Source: JARYLZ01 sp964388275 (lineage in GTDB: Bacteria; Bacteroidota; Ignavibacteria; SZUA-365). Taken from it: a DNA stretch of 64,000 bases. Under the pieces are notes generated by a model. It saw only the letters and a list, made by a program, of their open reading frames with translations, had not been told where the DNA came from and searched no databases. The stretch lies in the NCBI GenBank assembly GCA_964388275.1, contig CAYLZD010000018.1:14532-78531 (forward strand), given 5' to 3'. A program made the position numbers and the translations under genes. Positions 16,434 to 24,158 of the stretch are shown in pieces; the first letter of the stretch is position 1; the number at the start of each line of letters is the position of its first letter.

Positions 16434-18521
16434 ATGAACCACTCGTCGGGGCGCCTTTTCCGCTCGCTGCTCGGCATCGTAATCGCCGCTGCCGCGGCCT
16501 CGCCGGTTCACGCCCAGATAAGCGACGTGTCGGATGGGTTCTGGTCCATAGTAGTGCCGTCGGCCGCGGCTGTGGATGTGGACATGGGCACGGCGCAGGT
16601 GGGCACGACAAGGGATTCTCTCGTCACGGCTTTCCTGAACAACAGCGGCGCTGTTGACGTGCGCATAGACTCGATCTACTTCGCCGGACCTGGCGCCGGG
16701 GTCTTCCGCCTGGCTTCGGGAATTCCGCCTTTCGAGATTCCGCGTGGAGAGAGCCGCGGCGTGGAGTTCCGTTTCACTCCTTCCGCGGCTGCAGTGTACA
16801 CGGCCGAGGTGGTAATACACACTCAGGCGGATACGCTCAGGCGCGCCATACGCGGGGAGGGTGTTCAGCCGCGGATTTCCGTGGAGGCGCAGTTGGTGGA
16901 TTTCGGACAGGTGAAGGTAAACGGCCGGAAAGACACGAGCATCGCGCTGCTTGTGCGCAATATCGGAAGCGGACCTTTGCCGGTGTCGGTAGTGCAGCAG
17001 CTGGGTCCGGACCTCGATCAGTTCGGCATAGTATCGGGCGGCGGGGCTTTCACGCTTGCGGCGGGCGAGGGACGCGCGATGCAACTGCGCTTCTCGCCTC
17101 TGCGTCCCGGACGCACGAGCGGCCGCCTCGGTTTCCACCACGGCGGGGCGGGCTCGCCTGCGGTGGTGGAACTGTTCGGCGAGGGCGTTCTGTCGCAAAT
17201 TGCCGTAGAAGCGCAACTGGTAGATTTCGGGCAGGTGAAGGTAAACGCGGCGAAGGATACGAGCATAGCAGTCGTGGTGCGCAACGTCGGGAGCGGCATA
17301 CTGTCGGTGTCGGGAGTGCAGCAGCTGGGTCCGGACCTCGATCAGTTCGGCATAGTATCGGGCGGCGGGGCTTTCACGCTTGCGGCGGGCGAGGGACGCG
17401 CGATGCAACTGCGCTTCTCGCCTCTGCGTCCCGGACGCACGAGCGGCCGCCTCGGTTTCCACCACGGCGGGGCGGGCTCGCCTGCGGTGGTGGAACTGTT
17501 CGGCGAGGGCGTTCTGTCGCAAATTGCCGTAGAAGCGCAACTGGTAGATTTCGGGCAGGTGAAGGTAAACGCGGCGAAGGATACGAGCATAGCAGTCGTG
17601 GTGCGCAACGTCGGGAGCGGCATACTGTCGGTGTCGGGAGTGCAGCAGCTGGGTCCGGACCTCGATCAGTTCGGCATAGTATCGGGCGGCGGGGCTTTCA
17701 CGCTTGCGGCGGGCGAGGGACGCGCGATGCAACTGCGCTTCTCGCCTCTGCGTCCCGGACGCACGAGCGGCCGCCTCGGTTTCCATCACGGCGGGGCGGG
17801 TTCGCCTGCTGTGGTGGAACTGTTCGGCGAGGGCGTGGGCGTGCAGGGCGCAGCCACCCTTCACGTGGACACCATACGCGCCCGCCCCGGCGAACTGGTG
17901 GACGTGCCCATTTACCTGCGCAATGCAGTGGATCTGGAGTTGACCGGCGCGACGGGTTTCAACACGGAACTGCGCTATGACGCGTCGCTTCTCTCACCCA
18001 CCGGCGGCACTCCCAACGGCATCGTGACGAACGGTGAGCGCCGCCTCCCTCTGGACAATATTCCCGTGCAGGCCGACTCGCGGGGCGTTCTTGCCACACT
18101 GCACTTCGTGGCTACGCTTGGCACTGCGGAAGGCACGCCGCTGCGGCTCGAAAACACGTACGCGTCGGGCGGCAAGGTGGCGATGAGCGAATCGCCGGGC
18201 TACTTCCTTTTGACCGATCTGTGCCGCGAGGGCGGCGCGCGGCTGTTCGAGGCGACAGGAACGGCCGGTCTCGCGCAAAACCGGCCGAATCCGTTCAACT
18301 CGGAAACGGTGATAGAGTTCGAGACGATCGAGGACGCTCCGGCCCGCTTGAGCGTGCAGGACCTGGCGGGACGCACGGTTGCCGTTCTCCTCGACGGCCG
18401 GCGTCCGCCCGGGCGCTATGCCGTGTCGTTCAATGCCTCGTCCCTTGCGTCGGGCTCGTATTTCTGCGTGCTGGAGACGGGCGCGCGGAGTTATGTACGG
18501 CTGATGGAGGTGGTGAAATGA
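16434..18521 (+). CDS. Secreted protein with tandem choice-of-anchor-D domains, cohesin-like domain and T9SS tail
   Basis: 695 residues; start chosen for its perfect AGGAGGGTAAG-ATG site and signal peptide (LLGIVIAAAAASPVHAQ). An N-terminal Ig-like anchor-D unit is followed by three near-identical 108-residue choice-of-anchor-D/ASPM-SPD-2-Hydin units (each with EAQLVDFGQVKVN and LRFSPLRPGRTSGRLGFHHG). Next comes a cohesin-like region (HVDTIRARPGELVDVPIYLR) and a C-terminal sorting domain (LAQNRPNPFNSETVIEFE ... SVQDLAGRTVAVL). The product is probably an extracellular structural or adhesive protein. Its stop overlaps the next gene's ATG, so the two are coupled. Confidence 0.9.
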   Translation: MNHSSGRLFRSLLGIVIAAAAASPVHAQISDVSDGFWSIVVPSAAAVDVDMGTAQVGTTRDSLVTAFLNNSGAVDVRIDSIYFAGPGAGVFRLASGIPPFEIPRGESRGVEFRFTPSAAAVYTAEVVIHTQADTLRRAIRGEGVQPRISVEAQLVDFGQVKVNGRKDTSIALLVRNIGSGPLPVSVVQQLGPDLDQFGIVSGGGAFTLAAGEGRAMQLRFSPLRPGRTSGRLGFHHGGAGSPAVVELFGEGVLSQIAVEAQLVDFGQVKVNAAKDTSIAVVVRNVGSGILSVSGVQQLGPDLDQFGIVSGGGAFTLAAGEGRAMQLRFSPLRPGRTSGRLGFHHGGAGSPAVVELFGEGVLSQIAVEAQLVDFGQVKVNAAKDTSIAVVVRNVGSGILSVSGVQQLGPDLDQFGIVSGGGAFTLAAGEGRAMQLRFSPLRPGRTSGRLGFHHGGAGSPAVVELFGEGVGVQGAATLHVDTIRARPGELVDVPIYLRNAVDLELTGATGFNTELRYDASLLSPTGGTPNGIVTNGERRLPLDNIPVQADSRGVLATLHFVATLGTAEGTPLRLENTYASGGKVAMSESPGYFLLTDLCREGGARLFEATGTAGLAQNRPNPFNSETVIEFETIEDAPARLSVQDLAGRTVAVLLDGRRPPGRYAVSFNASSLASGSYFCVLETGARSYVRLMEVVK
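16863..17834 (+). repeat. 324-bp tandem repeat, three copies, within the anchor-D gene
   Basis: Units 16863-17186, 17187-17510 and 17511-17834. Units 2 and 3 differ by about three bases near their ends. Unit 1 shares the 3' two thirds from about 16995 almost exactly but its 5' third has diverged. This pattern fits recent unequal recombination or conversion inside an older repeat. The unit length (108 codons) preserves frame. Confidence 0.95.
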
Positions 18522-20866
18522 GGGCGCGTGGTGGACGGAGGGGGGAGTGGGAAGTAGGGAGTAGGGAGTGGGGAGTTGGGAGTAGGGAGTTGGGAGTAGG
18601 GAGTAGGGAGTGGGGAGTGGACGGTTGCCGGCGGATTTCATACTGCCGACTTATCACTCATTTACTACTCATTCTTGCGATGACGCCGGCAGGATTTGCT
18701 CAGTCGATTTCCGTATTCGATATCGATGCGTCGGGTTTTCCGGCGATGAGGGCGAAGTTTTATGCCTTCGATGCTTCGGGAAATCAGGTTGCGGGTCTTT
18801 CGCCGGGGGACGTGGTCTTGAGGGAGGACGGGGCGGCGCGCGTGGTGACGCGCATTTCCTGTCCCGCGGTGCAGCCGCCGCAGGCCATCTCTTCGGTGTT
18901 GACGATAGACGTATCGGGTTCCATGTCGGGCAGCGGCGTGACGTATGCGAAGGCGGCGGCGCGGGCGTGGGTGGACGCCCTGCCGCTGGGGCGCTCGGAG
19001 TGCGCGATCACGACTTTCGACCACGGGTCGTATCTCAACAAGGATTTCACGACCGACCGGAGCGAGTTGCGCGCGGTGATAGACGCTCTGGGCGCATACG
19101 GGGGCACGGATTACAACGCGGCACTCCTGCGCCCGCCGGCCGGGGCGCTGCTAGTGACCAGGCAGGCGCAGCACAGGAAGGTTATCGTATTCCTCTCGGA
19201 CGGCTATCCCAACGGCCCTCCCGACGAGGCGGCCATAATAGCCGAAGCCGACAGGCAGGGCGCGGTTATATACTCTGTGATACTTGGCATGACGGCGCCG
19301 CAATCGGTAAAAAACATCTCGGAGCGCACAGGCGGTCAATGCTTCGAGCGCATCACGACTGCCGACGAGGCGGCGGATGCTTACCGCCGCATACTTCATG
19401 CGGCGCAGGGCGGGAGTCCCTGCGAGCTGGAGTGGACGAGCGGCGGCTGCGCGATTACGCGCGCGCTGGAGCTTGCCGTTCCGTCCGCCGGGGTTCAGAC
19501 CACCACGGCATATAGCGTGCCCATGCAGAAGCTGCCTCAGCTCGTGTACGCGCCCTCGCGTTCCCTGCGTTTCGGCGAGGTTGCGCCGGGCGGCAAACCT
19601 GCAATGCAGTTGACGCTGACGGCGCAGGGCAGGTCTGTAAGCGTGACGCGCATAACCGGCAACAATCCACTGTTCACCGTGACTTCCTACGGGGGCGGCG
19701 CTCCGCCGTTTACACTGGGCTCGGGACAGAGCCGGACCTTGACCGTGGAGTACGCGCCGGTGGATTCGTCTTATGCGTATTGCCTGTTCACGGTGGAGAG
19801 CGACGCCTGCCTTGGGGGTTCGTTTTATTCCGACGGCGGTTGGCGGGGCAAAACCGGTCCGGCGGTTGCGATAAAGGTGTCGCGCCCGAACGGCGGCGAG
19901 AAGCTTGTTGCGGGCAGCACGGAAGAGCTGGTATGGGAGGGGGTGATGCCGGAGGAGAAGGTGAAGCTGGAGTACTCCGTCGACGGCGGCTCGAGCTGGA
20001 CAACGATTGCGAGTGAAGCCACGGGACTTCGTTACGAGTGGCGTGTACCGCGCACGCCGTCCGACCGCTGCCTGCTGCGCGCCACGGCACAAGCGCGTCC
20101 TGCATACATCGGCGACATGGCGCTGATACCGGCCGGGACGTTCAGGATGGGCGATATCACCGGTGCCGGTAACTCAAACGAGAAACCCGTGCATGAAGTG
20201 GATATCACGCGTCCCTTCCTGCTGGGCCGCACGGAGGTGACACAGGCGCAGTGGACGGCCGTGATGGGCACGTACCCGAGCCGCTTCAAGGGAGAAGACG
20301 ATCCAGTTGAGCAAGTGAGCTGGTACGACGCTGTGGAGTTCTGCAACCGGCTCTCTAAGCTGGAGGGGCTCGACACTTGCTACAGCGGCGGTGGCTCATC
20401 GATCACCTGCGATTTCACGGCCGACGGCTACCGCCTTCCGACGGAGGCCGAGTGGGAATACGCCTGCCGCGGCGGCACTGAGACGGATTTCTACACCGGA
20501 AACATGACGAATTCATCTTGCACGCCTCTCGATCCCGCTCTGGACCGCGCTGGCTGGTACTGCGGCAACGCAAACGACAGCACGCGCAGCGTGGGCCTGA
20601 AAGAGCCGAACGCATACGGTCTGTACGACATGCACGGCAACATATGGGAATGGTGCTGGGACCTGTTCTCATCGAATTATTACGGTTCGAGTCCGGCCGC
20701 CGATCCCCGCGGCCCCGCGAGTGGCCCGTACCTCCGTGTGTTGCGCGGGGGTTCGTGGAGAGACTACGCCCTCTACGCGCGTTCGGCGATCCGGTACTAC
20801 AACGGCCACGCCAACCCCGTCAATCGGTTCAACACCGTCGGGTTTCGTTTGGCGAGGACTTACTAA
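18518..20866 (+). CDS. Secreted vWA / anchor-D / formylglycine-generating-enzyme-like multidomain protein
   Basis: 782 residues from ATG 18518, which overlaps the upstream stop and has GGAGG 7 bp before it. Order: a translated heptamer tract (about residues 9-34), signal peptide (ITHLLLILAMTPAGFAQ), vWA domain with MIDAS TIDVSGSMSGSG, an anchor-D-like beta-sandwich, an Ig-like domain (RPNGGEKLVAGSTEELVWEG), and an FGE-sulfatase domain (MALIPAGTFRMGD, LPTEAEWEYACRGG, MHGNIWEWCWD, LRVLRGGSW). Here the FGE fold is more likely a surface module than a true formylglycine-generating enzyme. GTG 18617 after the repeat tract is an alternative start. The protein ends without a clear T9SS tail. Confidence 0.88.
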   Translation: MRARGGRRGEWEVGSREWGVGSRELGVGSREWGVDGCRRISYCRLITHLLLILAMTPAGFAQSISVFDIDASGFPAMRAKFYAFDASGNQVAGLSPGDVVLREDGAARVVTRISCPAVQPPQAISSVLTIDVSGSMSGSGVTYAKAAARAWVDALPLGRSECAITTFDHGSYLNKDFTTDRSELRAVIDALGAYGGTDYNAALLRPPAGALLVTRQAQHRKVIVFLSDGYPNGPPDEAAIIAEADRQGAVIYSVILGMTAPQSVKNISERTGGQCFERITTADEAADAYRRILHAAQGGSPCELEWTSGGCAITRALELAVPSAGVQTTTAYSVPMQKLPQLVYAPSRSLRFGEVAPGGKPAMQLTLTAQGRSVSVTRITGNNPLFTVTSYGGGAPPFTLGSGQSRTLTVEYAPVDSSYAYCLFTVESDACLGGSFYSDGGWRGKTGPAVAIKVSRPNGGEKLVAGSTEELVWEGVMPEEKVKLEYSVDGGSSWTTIASEATGLRYEWRVPRTPSDRCLLRATAQARPAYIGDMALIPAGTFRMGDITGAGNSNEKPVHEVDITRPFLLGRTEVTQAQWTAVMGTYPSRFKGEDDPVEQVSWYDAVEFCNRLSKLEGLDTCYSGGGSSITCDFTADGYRLPTEAEWEYACRGGTETDFYTGNMTNSSCTPLDPALDRAGWYCGNANDSTRSVGLKEPNAYGLYDMHGNIWEWCWDLFSSNYYGSSPAADPRGPASGPYLRVLRGGSWRDYALYARSAIRYYNGHANPVNRFNTVGFRLARTY
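18542..18618 (+). repeat. Heptanucleotide minisatellite, 11 units of NGGGAGT
   Basis: Eleven consecutive heptamers (consensus NGGGAGT; unit 2 is gggaagt) lie between the ATG at 18518 and the signal peptide. The first base varies A/G/T. In the four units where A would create an in-frame TAG (units 2, 5, 8, 11) the base is G or T, while five of the other seven have A. That spacing keeps one frame open through the tract. Gain or loss of one unit shifts frame. Confidence 0.9.
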
Positions 20867-21000
20867 CCCTTTGCGCTTTGCTCTTTTACGCTTTTCATTT
20901 AAAAGTTGAGACCCTCTACTTTTCTTTGCTGCACTGAGTAAAACAGGTTGGAACGGAATGGACCATAAGGAAATAGCGATACTGCCGCCGCTCTCACCGC

Positions 21001-21122
21001 CCACCCCGGCCGCCTTCCGACTCCGTCCCGCAAGCTGCGGGACTTCGTCGGACAGGTCGGCGGCCACCCCTCTACGCCCACCCCGGCCGCTTCGCGGCCA
21101 CCCCTCCCCGACGGGGAGGGGG
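21001..21122. repeat. Dispersed palindromic repeat, copy 2
   Basis: CCACCCCGGCCGCC, inner hairpin GTCCCGCAAGCTGCGGGAC, then GGTCGGCGGCCACC, with an extra CGGCCGCTTCGCGGCC hairpin and finally CCCTCCCCGACGGGGAGGG. It is longer than copy 1 because of the additional hairpin. Confidence 0.85.
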
Positions 21123-21189
21123 GATTGGGCGCTACGGTGGAGATCGGTTACTAACCCCGGCCGCTACGCGGCCTGCCACCTTTTACTCC

Positions 21190-21276
21190 CACCCCGGCCG
21201 CCTTCCGACTCCGTCCCGCAAGCTGCGGGACTTCGTCAGACAAGTCGGCGGCCGCCCCTCCCCGACGGGGAGGGGT
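21190..21276. repeat. Dispersed palindromic repeat, copy 3
   Basis: Same organisation as copy 1: GGCCGCC arm, inner hairpin with GTCCCGCAAGCTGCGGGAC, GGCGGCC arm and CCCCTCCCCGACGGGGAGGG. The 68 bp separating it from copy 2 include another GGCCGCTACGCGGCC hairpin. Confidence 0.85.
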
Positions 21277-21450
21277 TTAACTACCCCAGGGGGAAAGGGC
21301 CAACCGGAGTGCGCACAGAATACCCGCGGGAGATGGCCACAGGGTGAGGCCGCACGAAACACATGCGTTCGGATCACACCCTCCACTGAGCTATGAGCAG
21401 CGGCGGAAATAAAAAATTGATGCGACATCACCATTGCATGCAAGGAAACC

Positions 21451-22380
21451 ATGAAGAAAAATTCATCAGACATTCCGGGTAAACGTAATAATACGGCCGG
21501 CGGCGCATCGGAGCAGGAAACAGAGGCGAAACGGGTTTCGTCGGCCGACCTGCGCCGCAGGCTGCTTCTGATAGCTCAAAACAGGTTGTGGCGCAGAGGC
21601 GGCAATCCGGACCTGATAAGTCGGCTTTCGGAAGCAATCGTGGACCACGCGATTCGAACCGTGGAAATGCAATACGGGGCCGATATCGGAAGCGCGGAGC
21701 TGTTGTCAGCGGCCCCAAAGGCAACGCTTGCGATCGTTGAAAATCTGTCGATAGAACAGCTTGCCATGGCTGCCATCAAAGGCGATCGAATGGCCGGCGA
21801 GAAACTTTTTTCTCTTCTGGGTGAAAGGTTTTTGAAGATGGCGCAATATAGAATACGTGACGCATCACAGGAGTTGGAAAAAGACGCGCAGGATGTGACG
21901 CAGAACACGATGACGACAATCGTCGAGAAATACGAAACGGCCGATTTTCACAAGGGCTTCCTGCCCTGGGCTTACACGATACTCAACAACAAGTGCAATG
22001 ATCATTGCAGGAGGAATGGCAGGCAGATGAAACGTATTATCCCGGGAGATCCCGAGTGCATGCCGCTTGAAGCGCTGCTTTCCTATATCACGGTCGAGTC
22101 GACGCCTGATTTGTTCGAGGGTTTGATAGCCCTGCTGAGGGAAATCGAGCAGGATGACGGCGGCAGCGCGGCGCCGGCGCCCGCCACGATGACGGATCAC
22201 ATCACGGCGGCCTACAGGAAGTTATCGGGCAAATGCAAGCGCATTATCCGCATGCTCGTAGAGGGGTATACAAACGGCGATATCGCGGCCTTGCTTTCGA
22301 TCAGGAAGGCGGATCTCGACATACATCGCTGCCGGAAACGGATGTATAGCATTCTCGTCAAGCGAGGGGCGCTGCCATGA
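21451..22380 (+). CDS. ECF-like sigma-70 family factor with long N-terminal extension
   Basis: 309 residues, longer than typical ECF factors (about 180-200). Residues 1-100 are an extension of unknown role, with a helical part from about 30. Sigma region 2 spans about 104-190 (AMAAIKGDRMAGEKLFSLLG, then DAQDVTQNTMTTIVEK and GFLPWAYTILNNKCNDHCRR). Region 4 spans about 255-303 (KLSGKCKRIIRMLVEGYTNG and DIAALLSIRKADLDIH, the helix-turn-helix). It probably directs RNA polymerase to promoters under control of the next gene, whose ATG overlaps its stop (ATGA). AAGGAAA serves as Shine-Dalgarno. Similar sigma/zinc-finger pairs occur beside CHAT genes in other phyla. Confidence 0.85.
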   Translation: MKKNSSDIPGKRNNTAGGASEQETEAKRVSSADLRRRLLLIAQNRLWRRGGNPDLISRLSEAIVDHAIRTVEMQYGADIGSAELLSAAPKATLAIVENLSIEQLAMAAIKGDRMAGEKLFSLLGERFLKMAQYRIRDASQELEKDAQDVTQNTMTTIVEKYETADFHKGFLPWAYTILNNKCNDHCRRNGRQMKRIIPGDPECMPLEALLSYITVESTPDLFEGLIALLREIEQDDGGSAAPAPATMTDHITAAYRKLSGKCKRIIRMLVEGYTNGDIAALLSIRKADLDIHRCRKRMYSILVKRGALP

Positions 22381-23297
22381 AATGCATCGACCGGAAAACA
22401 GGCGCCCTCGCGACTCGCTATCAGTTGGGCCTGCTGAGCGGCGAAGAGCAGGAACGTTTTGAACTCCATTTGCTGAAATGCAGCGCATGCGTTGATGAAA
22501 TCGAGAAAATGGATCCCGTTTTCCATGCTCTCAGGCGGGATCCTGCCGGCCTGCTCCGTGAGCTGAATGCGGTTGATGATGCGCCTGAAGCGGCGGGCGA
22601 GCGGAACGAAAGCGCCTTTTTTCGGCTGAAGCTGGCGGTGACGGATTTGCTCGATGAGCTGCCGTCCAACGTCCTGTGCTTCGTCTCGGCTCATCGAACC
22701 GCCGCAATCGTCGGAGCGCTCGGCGTCGCGGCTGTAGCCGTAGTGATTTGGCGCGTTTCACTTGTGGATCGTGCCGGTCCGCTTCCTCAACCGCAGATTG
22801 CCGTCGGGGCGCCCGACACCATGGAGATACATATCCCGGAAACACCGGTCAGGAAATACGCTTCGCTGGCAAGGATCGAGCGCGTTGAGTGGAACCCCAT
22901 GACCTTGATGGGCGCGGAAGAGGAAAGCGACGCCGAACTGCTTTTCGAGAACGGGATGAACCTTTACACAGCGAAAAAGGATCGCCAGGCCGCCGCACTG
23001 CTCCATCGCGCTGTGAAAGCGGACCCGGAAAATTACGATGCTAGGTTCTTTCTCGGTCTGAGCTGCCTTCTCGCCGATTCGGCGCAGGCGGCTCTTTCCC
23101 ATCTGCGTGCCGCGGCGCGCATGGCCCGTACCGATGCGCAACGCGAACGCTCGCTGTGGTATTCGGCGAACGCCCTGCTTCTGCTGGAAGACGCACAGGG
23201 CGCCCGCCGGGAAATGCGGCGCGTTGTGAAGATGAAAGGCGATTATGAGAGCGAAGCACGGGAAATACTCGAGAATATGAAGCCGGAGGACATGTGA
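22377..23297 (+). CDS. Transmembrane zinc-finger anti-sigma factor with TPR C-terminus
   Basis: 306 residues. The N-terminus is a ZAS-type anti-sigma domain, with H31-x3-C35-x2-C38 (HLLKCSAC) for zinc. One membrane helix follows at about 108-128 (TAAIVGALGVAAVAVVIW). Beyond it are a Pro-rich spacer and, from about 185, two or three TPR helix pairs (LFENGMNLYTAKKDRQAAAL, FLGLSCLLADSAQAALSH). By the usual orientation, ZAS is cytoplasmic and the TPR part is in the periplasm. It should sequester the upstream sigma factor (4-bp overlap) until a signal or proteolysis acts on the outer part. Confidence 0.85.
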   Translation: MKCIDRKTGALATRYQLGLLSGEEQERFELHLLKCSACVDEIEKMDPVFHALRRDPAGLLRELNAVDDAPEAAGERNESAFFRLKLAVTDLLDELPSNVLCFVSAHRTAAIVGALGVAAVAVVIWRVSLVDRAGPLPQPQIAVGAPDTMEIHIPETPVRKYASLARIERVEWNPMTLMGAEEESDAELLFENGMNLYTAKKDRQAAALLHRAVKADPENYDARFFLGLSCLLADSAQAALSHLRAAARMARTDAQRERSLWYSANALLLLEDAQGARREMRRVVKMKGDYESEAREILENMKPEDM

Positions 23298-23385
23298 TTG
23301 TCCTGAATAGAGACCGGGCATCCGGCATGCAGCCATATCCGGTCGGGCTGTCCGCTATTTAACTGATCAGGAAAGGAGGGAAGAA

Positions 23386-23454
23386 ATGAAACGTTCCATT
23401 CGTTTTTGCATATCGTACTGCCGGTCATCAAGGAGTGTGTCATGGGCTTCTTGA
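23386..23454 (+). CDS. Possible 22-codon leader ORF
   Basis: A consensus GAAAGGAGGGAAGAA lies before an ATG opening a 22-residue frame (MKRSIRFCISYCRSSRS...) that ends 10 bp inside the next gene. It could couple translation of the following ORF, or the strong Shine-Dalgarno may be a relic. No homology can be judged at this size. Confidence 0.25.
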   Translation: MKRSIRFCISYCRSSRSVSWAS

Positions 23455-24095
23455 AGCGGCTTTTCGGCGGCGCATCAGAGGCGGACAAACAGGCGGCTCC
23501 GGAAACTCGACGCGAAAGCGACAACCTCGGGCTGCGGCAATCTTCATTGCAGGAAGCTTCCGCATATTGGATGACCCGTCTGTCGACGACAAAACGAGAT
23601 CCGTTTGCACTGTACATCTTCGAAAGGGACGCCGATGCCCGAGCCGCTTTGCTGGATATGCCGTACATACACGAAGCGGTTGACACAGGCAATTTAATCT
23701 GCAGCGAAGTTCTGCTATACGGATACTACCAGGCGGAAAACGGCAAATATGAGGCAATCATTTGCGGTGAGGACTTGTCCCTCGAAATGTGGGAGCGGGC
23801 GCGTCAGAGCTTTCATAAATACGGCGGAGTGGTTAAGAATGAACAGGCGCCTGAGAACAAAAAGGAATCCGGCCGTCCTAAATCAAACAAGCATGGCGAG
23901 GTCGTTTTTCTCAGGGAGGAGAAGATGGTGCGCGGCGGATCAGCCATGACTTACCGAATTCACGAAGCGCCCGATGCCGAAACAGCCAAAGCCTTTCTGT
24001 TAAAAACCGATGTGAGTGAACCTCTGTGCTATGTTATCGTCGAAACCCCGGATGGAAACTACGGCCGCGACATTCAGGGCATATACAAGGAATAA
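23442..24095 (+). CDS. Protein of unknown function in the sigma/CHAT operon
   Basis: 217 residues from ATG 23442 (AAGGAGTGTGTC-ATG; the frame is open earlier but this site is far better). It starts MGFLKRLFGGASEADKQ, without a cleavable signal, and looks soluble. There are two alpha/beta segments, one around DPFALYIFERDADARAALLD and one near LCYVIVETPDGNYGRDIQ. A charged Lys/Glu linker in the middle (EQAPENKKESGRPKSNKHGE) resembles a protease-sensitive hinge between them. I do not recognise the family. Position between anti-sigma and CHAT genes suggests a partner or substrate of one of them. Confidence 0.7.
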   Translation: MGFLKRLFGGASEADKQAAPETRRESDNLGLRQSSLQEASAYWMTRLSTTKRDPFALYIFERDADARAALLDMPYIHEAVDTGNLICSEVLLYGYYQAENGKYEAIICGEDLSLEMWERARQSFHKYGGVVKNEQAPENKKESGRPKSNKHGEVVFLREEKMVRGGSAMTYRIHEAPDAETAKAFLLKTDVSEPLCYVIVETPDGNYGRDIQGIYKE

Positions 24096-24158
24096 GATCA
24101 TGTGTTCTTATAATATTTCCGCATATTTTGTCGCGAGCCGAGGCAGCCGGGAATCAAC

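Larger units (their letters stand above)
20867..21450. other. Intergenic region carrying repeat elements
   Basis: 584 bp. Apart from the two palindromic repeat copies listed separately it shows no coding signal. Frames that stay open here (for instance about 20958-21347) are translations of the repeat and not genes. The last 80 bp before the sigma-factor gene must carry its promoter. Confidence 0.7.

Noticed and set aside
16356..17864. 502-codon open frame on the minus strand
   Set aside because: It is the antisense shadow of the repeated anchor-D domains; its own repeats simply mirror the 324-bp units, and no start signal or protein-like composition (His/Arg-rich) supports it.
20958..21347. 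130-codon frame over the hairpin repeats
   Set aside because: Translation of the dispersed repeat, giving phrases such as AAFRLRPASCGTSSD that also appear in the 16092 fragment; not a gene.
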